DNA from: Sulfuritalea sp.
Lineage (GTDB): Bacteria > Pseudomonadota > Gammaproteobacteria > Burkholderiales > Rhodocyclaceae
Length of the DNA stretch: 64,000 bases
Direction of reading: 5' to 3'
Assembly: GCA_030680805.1 (NCBI GenBank)
Contig: JAUXUK010000047.1
Coordinates: forward strand, 1 to 64,000
Of this stretch, positions 1 to 9,558 are shown piece after piece (the first letter of the stretch is position 1; the number at the start of each line of letters is the position of its first letter). A program made the position numbers and the translations under genes. The notes below the pieces were generated by a model that saw only the letters and a program-made list of their open reading frames with translations, ran no database searches and was not told where the DNA came from.

Positions 1-519
1 GCGCTGAGCCAGTTCAAGAACCAGCTGCTCCTCGATATCACCACCGAAGGCCTGCGCAACCAGATCGTGGACGACAAGAATCGTCCCATGTTCGATTCGG
101 CCAGTTCCGACGTGAAGCCCTATACCCGCGCCATTTTGCGGGAAATTGGACTGGCCTTGAACAAGGTGGAGAATCGCATCAGCCTTTCCGGCCATACCGA
201 TGCACAGCCCTTTGCGGGCGGTGATCGGGGCTTCGGCAACTGGGAGCTTTCGACCAACCGCGCCAACGCATCGCGGCGCGAGATGGTGGCCGGCGGCATG
301 GATGATGCCAAGATCATGCGCGTGGTAGGTCTGGCCTCCACGGCTCTTTTCGACAAGCAGCAGCCCTACAGTCCAAGCAACCGCCGCATCAGCATCGTTG
401 TCCTCAACAAGCGAACCGAGGAAGCGATCCTCGCTGACGGCCGGCAGATGGACGCCGAGGCGACGCCAGAGATGGATGCGAAAGTTCCCGACGCGCCTGC
501 CACTGTAGCGGGAAGATAG
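1..519 (+). CDS. motB: Flagellar motor stator protein MotB, C-terminal part (5' end outside window)
   Basis: The reading frame is open from base 1 to a TAG at 519, so the N-terminal membrane anchor with the proton-binding Asp lies upstream of the window. What remains is the OmpA-like peptidoglycan-binding domain: SGHTDAQPF, then NWELSTNRAN and the closing PSNRRISIVV. This domain fixes the MotA/MotB proton channel to the cell wall. The tail after about residue 140 is acidic and low complexity. A motA is expected just upstream. A second stator pair (motC/motD) lies at 29.2-30.7 kb, so this cell probably carries two stators. The GTG at base 67 given in the ORF track is internal, not the start. 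Confidence 0.93.
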   Translation, partial: ALSQFKNQLLLDITTEGLRNQIVDDKNRPMFDSASSDVKPYTRAILREIGLALNKVENRISLSGHTDAQPFAGGDRGFGNWELSTNRANASRREMVAGGMDDAKIMRVVGLASTALFDKQQPYSPSNRRISIVVLNKRTEEAILADGRQMDAEATPEMDAKVPDAPATVAGR

Positions 520-690
520 ACGACAGCAGAATCCATGGTCTGCAAGGTCGTTCGGGAATCGTCAGTCCGGCTCTGAACTGGCAGGCCTTGTTCGACCTAT
601 CTGGCAACGTGAGCAACATCGAAATACTTGATATTGAAAGTGATTGGCCAGTGGTAAGATAGGGCCGCTTTACCGAGAACCAGAAGATCA

Positions 691-716
691 AACTGCCCGT
701 CCGCCGGGCAGTTTTT
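691..716 (+). terminator. Rho-independent terminator-like hairpin
   Basis: AACTGCCCG and CGGGCAGTT form a perfect 9-bp stem around a 5-base loop (TCCGC), and the second arm runs into a row of T (five in all, three past the stem). It lies about 170 bases after the motB stop and about 90 bases before the hemerythrin gene. It could end the mot transcript or act in the leader of the next gene. The stretch from 520 to 690 holds no credible ORF. Confidence 0.7.
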
Positions 717-802
717 AGTCGGGGCCCAAAAAACTGCCTCGCCTGTGAAATCCGTTGGCGCATTGCCGGATGCAATGCGTTGACGGGAACATGGAGCGAA
801 GC

Positions 803-1270
803 ATGGATAGATTCCACCCGACAACTGGCACTGGTCGTGACGCGGCCCCTTCCGGGGCAGGCATCGATCCCAAGTACAGCATAGGCATCCCCGAGATGGA
901 TGCCCAGCACGCCCGCTGGATTGGCCTCATCGAAAAGTTCAGGTCGGTCGGGTCCGCACACCTCATGGACCGGGCCGGAATCAACGCGGCAATCCACGCG
1001 CTGGAACAACTGCTGAAATACACACAAAGCCATTTCGCCAGCGAAGAGCAGTTCATCGCCGGGCACAACTTTCCTGATCTCGAAGCCCACAAAAAGCAGC
1101 ATCGCGAACTCGAGTCCGTACTGGTCAAACTTCTGGACGAAGCGCACGCGCACGCGACCGGCGGCACGCCGCTGAAGCTCAACCTCTTTGCCACCGTCTG
1201 GCTGCTGGAGCACATCATGCAGGAAGACGACAAGTACGCCCGCTTCATTCTCGGCAAGCCTTCGCTGTAG
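803..1270 (+). CDS. Bacteriohemerythrin (O2-binding di-iron protein)
   Basis: A single-domain hemerythrin of 155 residues. The expected di-iron ligands can be seen in order: the His in DAQH, the His and Glu in SHFASEE, the two His in HKKQH, and the His and Asp in EHIMQEDD. Such proteins bind O2 reversibly in the cytoplasm and often serve aerotaxis, O2 delivery or redox sensing in motile microaerophiles. ATG 803 is chosen because GGAG lies six bases upstream; ATG 791 and the 755 start of the ORF track lack a ribosome site. The next gene, a multi-PAS GGDEF-EAL protein, starts 13 bases downstream and is probably co-transcribed, which suggests an O2-linked c-di-GMP signal (inference). Confidence 0.9.
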   Translation: MDRFHPTTGTGRDAAPSGAGIDPKYSIGIPEMDAQHARWIGLIEKFRSVGSAHLMDRAGINAAIHALEQLLKYTQSHFASEEQFIAGHNFPDLEAHKKQHRELESVLVKLLDEAHAHATGGTPLKLNLFATVWLLEHIMQEDDKYARFILGKPSL

Positions 1271-1283
1271 GAAACAACCGCTC

Positions 1284-4200
1284 GTGCCGATTACCGCAAA
1301 AAACGCAGAACGAGAGATCGCGGCCCTTCGCCGCAGAATCCTGCTGGTCGACGACAGCAAGACCTTCCAGGGAATGTTCAAGTCCGCTCTTGGCGAGGAC
1401 GATTGCCAGCTGTTTCTCTGCAACGACGGCCAGCAAGCACTGGACCTGGTCGGCGCACACTACATCGACTTCGTCTGCTCCGGTTTCTACCTGCCGGACA
1501 TGGATGGCATCGAGCTTTGCCAACGGGTTCGTCACCTGACCAAATATGCCAGCAAACCTTTCGTCCTGTTGACTTCCGTCGATAGCGCCGACGCCCTGGC
1601 CAAAGCACTGCCGGCGGGCGTGACCGACATTTTTCACAGGAACGACATCGGACAGTTGCTGGCTTTCATCAAGCGCTTTCCTTCGTCGAACGAGCGCCTC
1701 GACGGGCGCGTGCTTTACGTCGAGGACAACCGGAGCCAGCGTGCCGTGCTCAAGGCGATGCTCGAGCAGAGAGGGCTGTCGGTGGATGCGTTTGCTTCGG
1801 CTGACGAAGCCTGGACGCATTTTCAGAACCATGACTACGACCTGGTGCTGACCGACATCGTTCTCGACGGCACCATGAGCGGTCTGGCCTTCGTCAATCG
1901 GATTCGTCGCCAAGCCGGGGAAAAGGGCGATACGCCGATCATCGCGGTGACGGCATTCGACGACAAGACGCGGCGCGTCGAACTGTTCAATCTGGGCGTG
2001 ACGGATTACCTCCCGAAGCCGGTCGCGGAAGAGGAGCTATACGTGCGTATCGGCGGTCTGCTGAAGATGCGCCGCCTCACGCGGGAAATCGAACTCGAAC
2101 GTCGGCAGCGACTATCGGACGAGTTGGCCCTGAGCGAAGTGCGCCTGCAAGCCGTGCTCGATGCCAGCCCGGATGCAATGCTGATCAGCGACGCGTCGGG
2201 AACCATTGTGCATGCCAGTCCGCAGATCGAACACCTGCTTGGCTATACGGCTGCCGAACTGATCGGCCGCTCGATCGAAGACCTCTTGCCGGAGCGTTTT
2301 CGCCTTGCGCATCCGCAGCGGCGTGCCGAATTTGCCGCCTCGCCGGTCGCGCGACGCATGGGGCAGGGGCGGACGGTCAGGGCCCAGCGCAAGGATGGCA
2401 GCGAATGCGACGTGGAAGTCAGCCTGAGTCGGATTCAGACCGGGCAAGGCTTTCTTTTCATCAGTGCCTTGCATGACATCACCGAGCGCAAGCAGGCCGA
2501 GTCGGCATTGCGAAACTCGGAGGCCCGCTATCGCAGTTTCGTCGCCGACCTGCCTATCGGCATCGTGATCACCCAGGATGGCCTGATCAAGTACGCCAAC
2601 CAGGCCACGGTAGACATGATCGGCTATCCCGAGAACGAACTGCTGGGCCGACCTTTCCTTCCCTTCGTTGCCGAGGCCGATCGGCCACGGCTGATGGACT
2701 TGCATCAACGCCGCATGAACGGCGAAGAGAGTGAGCGATCCTACGTGGTCGGCATGGTCCGCAAGGACGGCGACGTCAGGTTGTGGCAAGGCTACGTCAA
2801 CACCATCGACTGGGAAGGCAGGCCATCGGGGCTGGGCAGTTTCGTCGACATCACCGATCAAAAGCAGGCCGAAGCCGATCTGCGCATTGCCGCCATTGCG
2901 TTCGAGGCGCAGGAAGGCATCGTCGTCACCGATGCCGATGACGTGGTTCTGCGGGTCAATTACGCCTTCACCGAGATCACCGGCTACAGCGCCACGGAAG
3001 TCATCGGCAAGCGGATGAGTTTCCTGAAATCCGATCGTCATGACGAGCGCTTCTGGGCTGCGATGTGGAACATCATCGTGAACGATGGCGCGTGGCAAGG
3101 CGAAATCTGGAACCGGACCAGGAATGGCGAAGTGCATCCCCACCTGGTGGGGATTTCCGCGGTAAAGGGAAGCGACGGTGCGGTCACCCACTATGTCGGC
3201 ACCTATACCGACATTACCGAACGCAAGCGTACGGAGGAAGAACTGGACCTGATGGCCAAGGTGTTCACCGAAAGCGATCAGGCGATCGTCATCACCGATG
3301 CCGAAGCGCGTATCGTCAAGACCAACGCGGCGTTCAGCCGGCTGACCGGATATGCCGCGGAAGAAGTCGTCGGGAAAGACCCGAATATTCTCTCGGCAAA
3401 CCTGACGCCGCAAGAGACCTATCAGGAGATGTGGTCGTCACTCGAAGAACACGGGGTCTGGGCCGGCGAACTCTGGGATCGCCGCAAGACCGGCGAGCTC
3501 TACCCGAAATGGCTGTCGATTGCCGCCGTCCGCAACAAGACTGGTCAGACAACTCACTACGTTGGCAGTTTTGCTGACATCTCCGAGCGCAAGGCGGCAG
3601 AAACCAGAATCAAGTTCCTCGCACATCACGATGCCCTGACCCAGTTGCCCAACCGGCTGAACCTCCATGAGCGACTGGCGCAAGTCATCAACCTGGCCAA
3701 GCGCGGCAATACGAAATCAGCGGTGTTGATGATCGATCTGGATCGCTTCAAGGTCATCAACGATACCCTCGGCCATCACGTTGGCGACCAACTCCTGATC
3801 GAGGTGGCGCGCCGTCTGACACAGTCCGTGAGGGAAACCGACATCGTTGCGCGCCTCGGCGGAGACGAGTTCGTGGTCGTCTTGTCGACCATGGATTCGG
3901 CGGCCGATGCGACCATCGTCGCCGACAAGATCGTGCGCACCGTCTCGGCCCCCTACCAGATTGGCCGCCACGAGTTGCGCACCAGTCCCAGCATCGGCGT
4001 CTGCCTCTTCCCGGACGACGCCACCGAGATCGGCGAGTTGATCAAGTATGCCGACGTGGCCATGTATGCCGCCAAGGCCCGCGGCGGGCGCAATCATCAG
4101 TTCTTCACCACCGGGATGAACCTGGCAGTGACCAGTCGCATGGCCATCGAGGCCGACTTGCGAGCAGCTCTGGAGAAGCGCCAGTTTGTACTGCATTACC

Positions 4201-5036
4201 AGCCGCAACTCGACCTGAGAACCGGGCGGCTGACGGGTGTCGAAGCGCTGTTGCGCTGGCAGCACCCGAGCCGTGGCCTGATTCCGCCGATGGAGTTCAT
4301 TCCCATCGCGGAAGAAACCGGATTGATCGCGGCTATCGGTGCGTGGGTATTGCAGGAGGCGTGCAGGCAACTGAAGGAATGGCAGGAAGACGGCATCACG
4401 CACATCCGCATGTCGGTCAACCTGAGCGCCCTTCAGTTTCTCGATAAAGCACTTCCCGACCAGGTCCAGGCCGCGCTGAGCACAGCGGGTTTGGCCCCTG
4501 AATATCTCGATCTCGAAGTCACCGAATCGATGGCGATGGACTCGCCTGCCGACACGATCTCAACGCTGAAGCTGCTGGCCGCGGGCGGCATCTTTCTGTC
4601 CATGGACGACTTCGGCACCGGCTACTCGTCGCTGGCCCACCTGAAGCTGTTCCCGCTCCACGTGTTGAAGATCGACCGTTCGTTTGTCAAGGACATCGAA
4701 ACCGATCCCGACGATGCCGACATTTGCGATGTGATTGTCCTGCTGGCACACAGGCTGGGCCTGGAAGTGATTGCCGAAGGGGTGGAGACGGCAGCCCAGC
4801 TCAAGTTCCTGATCAGCATCGGCTGCGAAAAGATCCAGGGGTATCTGCTCAGCAAACCCTTGCCGGCCGACCAGGCCAAAGCCTTCATCAAGGGCCATGC
4901 GCCGATTTCGGATGTGGGCCATGTCGATCTGTGGCAGGGCTTCGACGAAAGGCGCAGCGAGGAGGCGATGAGCGGCGACCGGCAGCAATTGAGTATCATG
5001 GCGCCTGCCGCCGCAACGGATCAGCGATATGAGTAG
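1284..5036 (+). CDS. Receiver-receiver-PAS4-GGDEF-EAL c-di-GMP regulator
   Basis: A soluble protein of 1250 residues. Domains: REC1 (about 17-130), REC2 (about 141-262), four PAS units (about 283-775), GGDEF (about 775-940) and EAL (about 950-1200). GGDEF at 859-863 is intact and has the RETD inhibitory site five residues before it. The EAL domain keeps [40 protein letters not shown] and QGYLLSKP, so both synthesis and hydrolysis of c-di-GMP look possible. REC2 has its phosphoacceptor Asp191 (LTDIVLDG) and the LPKP lysine. REC1 has Gly67 where the Asp should be ([11 protein letters not shown]) and Arg at the conserved Lys, so it is a pseudo-receiver. GTG 1284 with AGGAAA upstream is preferred to the ORF-track start at 1188, which lies inside the hemerythrin gene. 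Confidence 0.92.
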   Translation: MPITAKNAEREIAALRRRILLVDDSKTFQGMFKSALGEDDCQLFLCNDGQQALDLVGAHYIDFVCSGFYLPDMDGIELCQRVRHLTKYASKPFVLLTSVDSADALAKALPAGVTDIFHRNDIGQLLAFIKRFPSSNERLDGRVLYVEDNRSQRAVLKAMLEQRGLSVDAFASADEAWTHFQNHDYDLVLTDIVLDGTMSGLAFVNRIRRQAGEKGDTPIIAVTAFDDKTRRVELFNLGVTDYLPKPVAEEELYVRIGGLLKMRRLTREIELERRQRLSDELALSEVRLQAVLDASPDAMLISDASGTIVHASPQIEHLLGYTAAELIGRSIEDLLPERFRLAHPQRRAEFAASPVARRMGQGRTVRAQRKDGSECDVEVSLSRIQTGQGFLFISALHDITERKQAESALRNSEARYRSFVADLPIGIVITQDGLIKYANQATVDMIGYPENELLGRPFLPFVAEADRPRLMDLHQRRMNGEESERSYVVGMVRKDGDVRLWQGYVNTIDWEGRPSGLGSFVDITDQKQAEADLRIAAIAFEAQEGIVVTDADDVVLRVNYAFTEITGYSATEVIGKRMSFLKSDRHDERFWAAMWNIIVNDGAWQGEIWNRTRNGEVHPHLVGISAVKGSDGAVTHYVGTYTDITERKRTEEELDLMAKVFTESDQAIVITDAEARIVKTNAAFSRLTGYAAEEVVGKDPNILSANLTPQETYQEMWSSLEEHGVWAGELWDRRKTGELYPKWLSIAAVRNKTGQTTHYVGSFADISERKAAETRIKFLAHHDALTQLPNRLNLHERLAQVINLAKRGNTKSAVLMIDLDRFKVINDTLGHHVGDQLLIEVARRLTQSVRETDIVARLGGDEFVVVLSTMDSAADATIVADKIVRTVSAPYQIGRHELRTSPSIGVCLFPDDATEIGELIKYADVAMYAAKARGGRNHQFFTTGMNLAVTSRMAIEADLRAALEKRQFVLHYQPQLDLRTGRLTGVEALLRWQHPSRGLIPPMEFIPIAEETGLIAAIGAWVLQEACRQLKEWQEDGITHIRMSVNLSALQFLDKALPDQVQAALSTAGLAPEYLDLEVTESMAMDSPADTISTLKLLAAGGIFLSMDDFGTGYSSLAHLKLFPLHVLKIDRSFVKDIETDPDDADICDVIVLLAHRLGLEVIAEGVETAAQLKFLISIGCEKIQGYLLSKPLPADQAKAFIKGHAPISDVGHVDLWQGFDERRSEEAMSGDRQQLSIMAPAAATDQRYE

Positions 5037-5048
5037 AATCCATTCACC

Positions 5049-6269
5049 ATGAATTTCATCAATAAAAACCTCGGATTTGGCCTCGGCTGGATTGTTCTGG
5101 TCGGCAGCGGCGCATCGGTTGCTTCGGGCGGCGGCCTCGGTCTTTCGACATGGATCGCCTTGCTGCTGGTCGGGATTGGCTGGCAGGCCATTGCGGCGCT
5201 GGCGGGCAACGGGTCCGCCAGGCTTGCCGCGGAAGAGCAGCGCATGAAGGAGGAAGAGCAGGCGCTGCTGGTGGAGTTCCGCCGCCTGCTGGAAGAGTGT
5301 TCGAGCCAGTTTGCGAAGCAGATGGATGTCGCGCGCGGCGAGCTGTCCCAGGTGCAGACCTTGTTGTCAGAGGCCATCGCCAGCCTGGCGGACAGCTTCC
5401 ACAGCATGCACGAGCATACCCGCCGGCAGCGTGACGTGACGGTTTCCGTTGCGGCTGGCAGTGACGCCGAAAAGAGCACTCGCCAGTTCGACAGCTTCGT
5501 CACCGACACCTCGGCCGTGATGCAACGTGTGGTTGACAGCATTGTCGGCAACAGCAAGCTGGGGATGGAACTGGTCGACTTGACCGAGAACATCTCGGCG
5601 CGAACGCAGGACGTGCAGTCGATCCTGTCCGAAATCGGCGCGATCGCCAAGCAGACCAACCTGCTGGCACTGAATGCCGCCATCGAAGCGGCACGTGCCG
5701 GCGAAGCCGGGCGCGGCTTTGCCGTGGTGGCCGACGAAGTGCGAACGCTTTCGGAGCGCACGGGGCAGTTCAGCCAGCAGATCAACAAGGTGATCCAGAA
5801 CATGCAGGTCACCGTCAAGCAGACCGAAGTGGCGATCCAGCGCATGGCCGGTCAGGATCTGGGTTTTGCCTTCGAATCGAAGAAACGAGTCGAAGAGATC
5901 ATCACCACCATGGAGCAGCAGAACCGGTTGCGCGCAGTCGCTCTGGGACAGCTCGGCGGCATCGCCGACGACGTCGATGTGCAGGTCGGCCGTGCGGTGA
6001 CCGCACTGCAGTTCCAGGACATCGTGTCCCAGCTGCTGGGCCATGTCGGGCGGCGGGTTGACGCGATCGATGATGCCTCGCGACACCTCGGCGAATTGGC
6101 GCAGAGCCTGCAGCGCAACGCGGAGACGGCCGGCGCCGCCGATGCGATGCGATCCCTGCAAGCGGAAACCCGCCACGTTGCCGATCGGCTCAGGGATCTC
6201 GAGCAGCTCACCGGGAACAACCCGGTCAGCCAGCAGGGGTTGGATCAGGGTGGCGTAGAGTTGTTTTGA
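5049..6269 (+). CDS. Methyl-accepting chemotaxis protein, short, no periplasmic sensor
   Basis: A protein of 406 residues. Two hydrophobic segments (about 8-30 and 34-52) are separated by only a few residues, so there is almost no periplasmic loop. A coiled coil and the MCP signalling hairpin follow, with the conserved tip [28 protein letters not shown] at about 199-226. No HAMP or ligand domain is evident. It therefore probably reports on an internal state or through a partner such as the upstream hemerythrin or c-di-GMP protein (inference). The C-terminal part ([18 protein letters not shown]) resembles MCPs found next to CheY/CheA in betaproteobacteria. It starts 12 bases after the GGDEF-EAL stop; no strong ribosome site is visible. 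A CheY gene follows by 36 bases. Confidence 0.88.
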   Translation: MNFINKNLGFGLGWIVLVGSGASVASGGGLGLSTWIALLLVGIGWQAIAALAGNGSARLAAEEQRMKEEEQALLVEFRRLLEECSSQFAKQMDVARGELSQVQTLLSEAIASLADSFHSMHEHTRRQRDVTVSVAAGSDAEKSTRQFDSFVTDTSAVMQRVVDSIVGNSKLGMELVDLTENISARTQDVQSILSEIGAIAKQTNLLALNAAIEAARAGEAGRGFAVVADEVRTLSERTGQFSQQINKVIQNMQVTVKQTEVAIQRMAGQDLGFAFESKKRVEEIITTMEQQNRLRAVALGQLGGIADDVDVQVGRAVTALQFQDIVSQLLGHVGRRVDAIDDASRHLGELAQSLQRNAETAGAADAMRSLQAETRHVADRLRDLEQLTGNNPVSQQGLDQGGVELF

Positions 6270-6305
6270 TTTTTGCTGTCGCGTGTTACTTAATGGAGTT
6301 CGCAT

Positions 6306-6671
6306 ATGTCCAAGACCATTCTTGCCGTTGATGATTCCGCGTCCATTCGCCAGATGGTCGCCTTTACCCTCAAGAGTTCCGGCTATGAAGTAGTCGAAGC
6401 CGTCGATGGCATGGATGGACTCGAAAAAGCCAAGTCGAAGAGCTTCAACCTGATCCTGACCGACCAGAACATGCCGCGCATGGACGGGCTGACGCTGGTC
6501 AAGAATTTGCGCGGCCTCGCGCAGTATTCGACCACGCCGATCCTGATGTTGACTACCGAGTCGTCCGACGCCATGAAGGCACAAGGCAAGGCCGCGGGGG
6601 CGACGGGTTGGCTGGTCAAGCCCTTCGATCCGCAGAAGCTGATAGAAGTGGTGAAGAAAGTCATTGGTTAA
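6306..6671 (+). CDS. cheY: CheY-type response regulator (first copy)
   Basis: A stand-alone receiver of 121 residues. The acidic pair is in LAVDDS, the phosphoacceptor Asp in LTDQNMPRMDG, the switch Thr in MLTTE and the Lys in LVKPFD. It opens the cheY-cheA-cheW-mcp-cheR-cheD-cheB run, so its kinase is probably the adjacent CheA. It differs clearly from the CheY at 19.4 kb, which carries the classic [10 protein letters not shown] motif. This copy may be a phosphate sink or an adaptor output rather than the main motor ligand, but the sequence alone does not settle that. GGAG lies upstream of ATG 6306. Confidence 0.92.
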   Translation: MSKTILAVDDSASIRQMVAFTLKSSGYEVVEAVDGMDGLEKAKSKSFNLILTDQNMPRMDGLTLVKNLRGLAQYSTTPILMLTTESSDAMKAQGKAAGATGWLVKPFDPQKLIEVVKKVIG

Positions 6672-6697
6672 GACCCTAACCATGACCGGGAGGCAGC

Positions 6698-8983
6698 ATG
6701 TCCATTGACATGAGCCAGTTCTATCAGGTGTTCTTCGAGGAAGCTCAGGAGCACCTCGACGGTATGGAATCCCTGCTGCTGGAACTGGACCTCGTCGACC
6801 CCGATCCGGAACAGCTCAACGCGATTTTTCGTGCGGCCCATTCGATCAAGGGCTCGGCCGGCACCTTCGGCTTTACCGATCTGGCCGAAGTCACCCACGT
6901 CCTCGAGAACCTGCTGGATCGCATCCGCAAGGGTGAGTTGGCCTTGCGACCGGAGATGATCGATGCGTTTCTCGATGCCGGCGATGTCCTGAAGCACTTG
7001 CTGGCTGCGCATCGGGGTGATGGCGAGGCAGACCAGTCGCAGGTCGCGGCCATGTGCAAACGGCTTTCCGAGTTGACAGTAAGCGCATCGCCGTCGGCGT
7101 CGGCGATGCCGGATCAGATCGCAGATCAGGCGATCGCCGGACCGGGGCCGGCCGAAGCGCTGGAAGTCAGCTTTGTGCTTGACCTGGACGGAGACGCCGC
7201 CGCCAAGGCGGTCGAGAATATTGTTGCAGAGCTGGGTCAGCACTGGACTGTTGAAGTAGTCGTGCGGGCAGCTGCCGCCGACGATCCGTGGCATTTGCGC
7301 CTTGCGGCCGAGGCCGATCCGGACATCGTGCGCGGCATGCTGGAATTTGTTGCCCGCAGCGACAGCATTCGCATCGGGCCGGCCGGATCCATTGCGGCAA
7401 CGGCGGATGACGGCGACGGCGCCTATGGCTTCTTCGACGACGCACCGGCCGCCGCCCCGAAGACCGAGACGGATGAGTCGTGGGGCCTTTTCAGCGACGA
7501 GCCCAAGCCTGCGGCTGCGCCGACTGATGACTCCTACGGATTCTTTGTGGACGTGCCGGCGCCGGAAACCGCTGCCGCCGTTGCTCGCCCGCGAAGCGGA
7601 ATCCCGGGCACGCAAAGCGAAGCAGCGCCGACTCTCTCTGCCGTAGCGGGAGACGAAGGCGAGGGCTTCGGATTCTTTGTCGATGTGCCGACCCCCGCGG
7701 CGACACCCGCATCGCCGGCCGTAGCCATCCCGGCCGCCGCCGTTGCGCCGGCCGAAAAACCCGGAGCCGCCAAGCGCGCGGCGCCCAAGCCGGCCGGCGG
7801 CGGCGAAACCTCGATTCGCGTCGACGTCGACAAGGTCGATCAACTGATCAACCTGATCGGCGAACTGGTGATCACCCAGGCGATGCTGGCGCAATCCGCC
7901 TCCACCCTCGATCCGGTCGAATTCGAGCGGCTGCACAACGGGCTGGCTCAATTGGAACGCAACACGCGCGACATGCAGGAATCGGTCATGTCGATTCGCA
8001 TGATGCCTATCTCCGTGGTGTTTTCGCGCTTCCCGCGCGTGGTGCGCGATCTGGCCCAGAAGCTGGGCAAGCAGATCGAGCTCAAGACCATCGGCGAAGG
8101 CACTGAACTCGACAAGAGCCTGATCGAGCGCATCAGCGACCCGTTGACCCACCTGGTACGCAACAGCCTCGATCATGGCGTCGAGATGCCGGCGGACCGT
8201 GTCGCCAAGGGCAAGTCGCCGATCGGCACCATTACCCTCAAGGCCTACCACCAGAGCGGCAACATCGTGATCGAGGTCGGTGATGACGGCGCCGGGCTGA
8301 ATCGCGAAAAGATTCTCGGCAAGGCGCGGGAAAAGGGTCTCGCCGTGCACGACCAGATGACCGATGGCGAAGTGTGGCTGCTGATTTTCGAAGCGGGATT
8401 TTCCACCGCGGACGTCGTTACCGAAGTCTCCGGGCGCGGCGTCGGCATGGACGTGGTCAAGCGCAACATCACTGCCATGGGGGGCCGGGTCGAGATCGAG
8501 TCGATGACCGGCATCGGCACCCGCATGACGGTGCGCTTGCCGCTGACGCTGGCGATCCTCGACGGCATGTCGGTCGCCGCGGGCAAGGAAACCTACATCA
8601 TTCCGCTGGGCTATGTCATCGAATCGCTGCAGGCCGAGCGCGGCATGATCAAGAGCGTATCGGGCGTCGAGCGGCTGCTTCAGGTGCGCGGCGAGTATCT
8701 TCCCGTGGTGCCCCTGTACGAGATTTTCGGGATTCCCGACACCGTCACGCGACTCGATCAGGGCATCATGGTGGTGATCGAGGCGGACGGTGTGAAGGCG
8801 GCGTTGTTCATCGACGCGCTGGTCGGCCAGCACCAGGTGGTGATCAAGAGCCTGGAATCGAATTACCGCAAGGTCCAGGGGATTTCGGGCGCAACCATCA
8901 TGGGCGACGGCCATGTCGCCATGATTCTGGATGTGGCGGCGCTGGTGCAGATGGCGAAAAGCGCCCTGCCTGCGGCAGCCTGA
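6698..8983 (+). CDS. cheA: Chemotaxis histidine kinase CheA (first copy, GFF-repeat linker)
   Basis: A kinase of 761 residues. HPt domain with the phospho-His in AAHSIKGSAGTFGF; after a long linker, the dimerisation helices, the ATPase (LVRNSLDHGVE, VGDDGAGLN, FSTADVVTEVSGRGVGMDVV) and a CheW-like P5 domain. No ordinary P2 domain is visible. Instead residues about 241-331 hold four copies of an aromatic motif (AYGFFDDAP, SWGLFSDEP, SYGFFVDVP, GFGFFVDVP) in Pro/Ala-rich sequence. A short dispersed DNA repeat sits in frame between the third and fourth copy. The motifs may dock CheY-type receivers in place of P2 (inference). GGGAGG precedes ATG 6698, 26 bases after cheY. Confidence 0.95.
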   Translation: MSIDMSQFYQVFFEEAQEHLDGMESLLLELDLVDPDPEQLNAIFRAAHSIKGSAGTFGFTDLAEVTHVLENLLDRIRKGELALRPEMIDAFLDAGDVLKHLLAAHRGDGEADQSQVAAMCKRLSELTVSASPSASAMPDQIADQAIAGPGPAEALEVSFVLDLDGDAAAKAVENIVAELGQHWTVEVVVRAAAADDPWHLRLAAEADPDIVRGMLEFVARSDSIRIGPAGSIAATADDGDGAYGFFDDAPAAAPKTETDESWGLFSDEPKPAAAPTDDSYGFFVDVPAPETAAAVARPRSGIPGTQSEAAPTLSAVAGDEGEGFGFFVDVPTPAATPASPAVAIPAAAVAPAEKPGAAKRAAPKPAGGGETSIRVDVDKVDQLINLIGELVITQAMLAQSASTLDPVEFERLHNGLAQLERNTRDMQESVMSIRMMPISVVFSRFPRVVRDLAQKLGKQIELKTIGEGTELDKSLIERISDPLTHLVRNSLDHGVEMPADRVAKGKSPIGTITLKAYHQSGNIVIEVGDDGAGLNREKILGKAREKGLAVHDQMTDGEVWLLIFEAGFSTADVVTEVSGRGVGMDVVKRNITAMGGRVEIESMTGIGTRMTVRLPLTLAILDGMSVAAGKETYIIPLGYVIESLQAERGMIKSVSGVERLLQVRGEYLPVVPLYEIFGIPDTVTRLDQGIMVVIEADGVKAALFIDALVGQHQVVIKSLESNYRKVQGISGATIMGDGHVAMILDVAALVQMAKSALPAAA
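7589..7619 (-). repeat. Short dispersed repeat B inside the cheA linker
   Basis: Thirty-one bases (read on the minus strand: CGCTTTGCGTGCCCGGG then ATTCCGCTTCGCGG) match 28 of 31 bases of a sequence in the fliP-fliQ gap (46747-46777), and partly match the start of the gene at 44938. In cheA it is read in frame as part of RPRSGIPGTQSE, in a region that is otherwise Pro/Ala-rich. It is a repeat that has become coding linker. Confidence 0.7.
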
Positions 8984-9016
8984 CAACAACCCGGCGAACA
9001 AGGGAGCGAGGAGACG

Positions 9017-9532
9017 ATGATGGTTCAGGAACAACATGCGGCCAAGGGCAAGGGGGCCGGCGACGAGGGTGGCTACGCCCAGGAATACCTGACCTACACC
9101 CTGGGGCCGGAGGAGTATGCGATCGACATCCTCAAGGTGCAGGAGATCCGCGGCTACGAGCCGCCCACCACCATCGCCAATGCGCCCAGCTTTCTCAAGG
9201 GTGTGATCAACCTGCGCGGCACCATCGTGCCGATCGTCGATCTGCGCATCAAGTTCAATGTCGGCAAGGCCGACTACACGCCCTTCACCGTGGTGATCAT
9301 TCTCAACATCGCCTCGCGCGTGGTCGGCATCGTGGTCGACAGCGTGTCCGACGTGACCATGCTGCGCCAGGAGCAGATACGCGCCGCGCCCGAGTTTGCC
9401 GCGACAGTGGATACCAAATACATCAACGGCCTATGTACCCTCGACGAGCGCATGCTCATCGTGGTCGACATAGAGCGGCTGATGCTGTCCCACGAGATGG
9501 CATTGGTTGACGCCGCCCAGAACGCACAATAA
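9017..9532 (+). CDS. cheW: Chemotaxis coupling protein CheW
   Basis: A CheW of 171 residues, the adaptor that joins CheA to receptors in the signalling array. It shows the usual order: [22 protein letters not shown], then [19 protein letters not shown], then [12 protein letters not shown]. The N-terminal 20 residues are a hydrophilic extension. It is the only stand-alone CheW in the window; the CheV proteins give further coupling capacity. It starts 33 bases after cheA, with GAGGAG upstream, and is followed by an MCP 26 bases on, so the three gene products are probably made together. A second ATG directly follows the first. Confidence 0.95.
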   Translation: MMVQEQHAAKGKGAGDEGGYAQEYLTYTLGPEEYAIDILKVQEIRGYEPPTTIANAPSFLKGVINLRGTIVPIVDLRIKFNVGKADYTPFTVVIILNIASRVVGIVVDSVSDVTMLRQEQIRAAPEFAATVDTKYINGLCTLDERMLIVVDIERLMLSHEMALVDAAQNAQ

Positions 9533-9558
9533 GCCGCACCGAAAAAGGAGCCAAGACA

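Noticed and set aside
404-1423. Long minus-strand ORF opposite motB end and hemerythrin
   Set aside because: It runs antisense across motB, an intergenic gap, a terminator and the hemerythrin gene, with no recognisable domain or ribosome site. Typical GC-rich shadow frame.
6668-9037. 789-residue minus-strand ORF opposite cheA
   Set aside because: Composition (His, Arg, Gln-rich) is that of a reversed coding frame; cheA on the plus strand has a complete set of conserved motifs.
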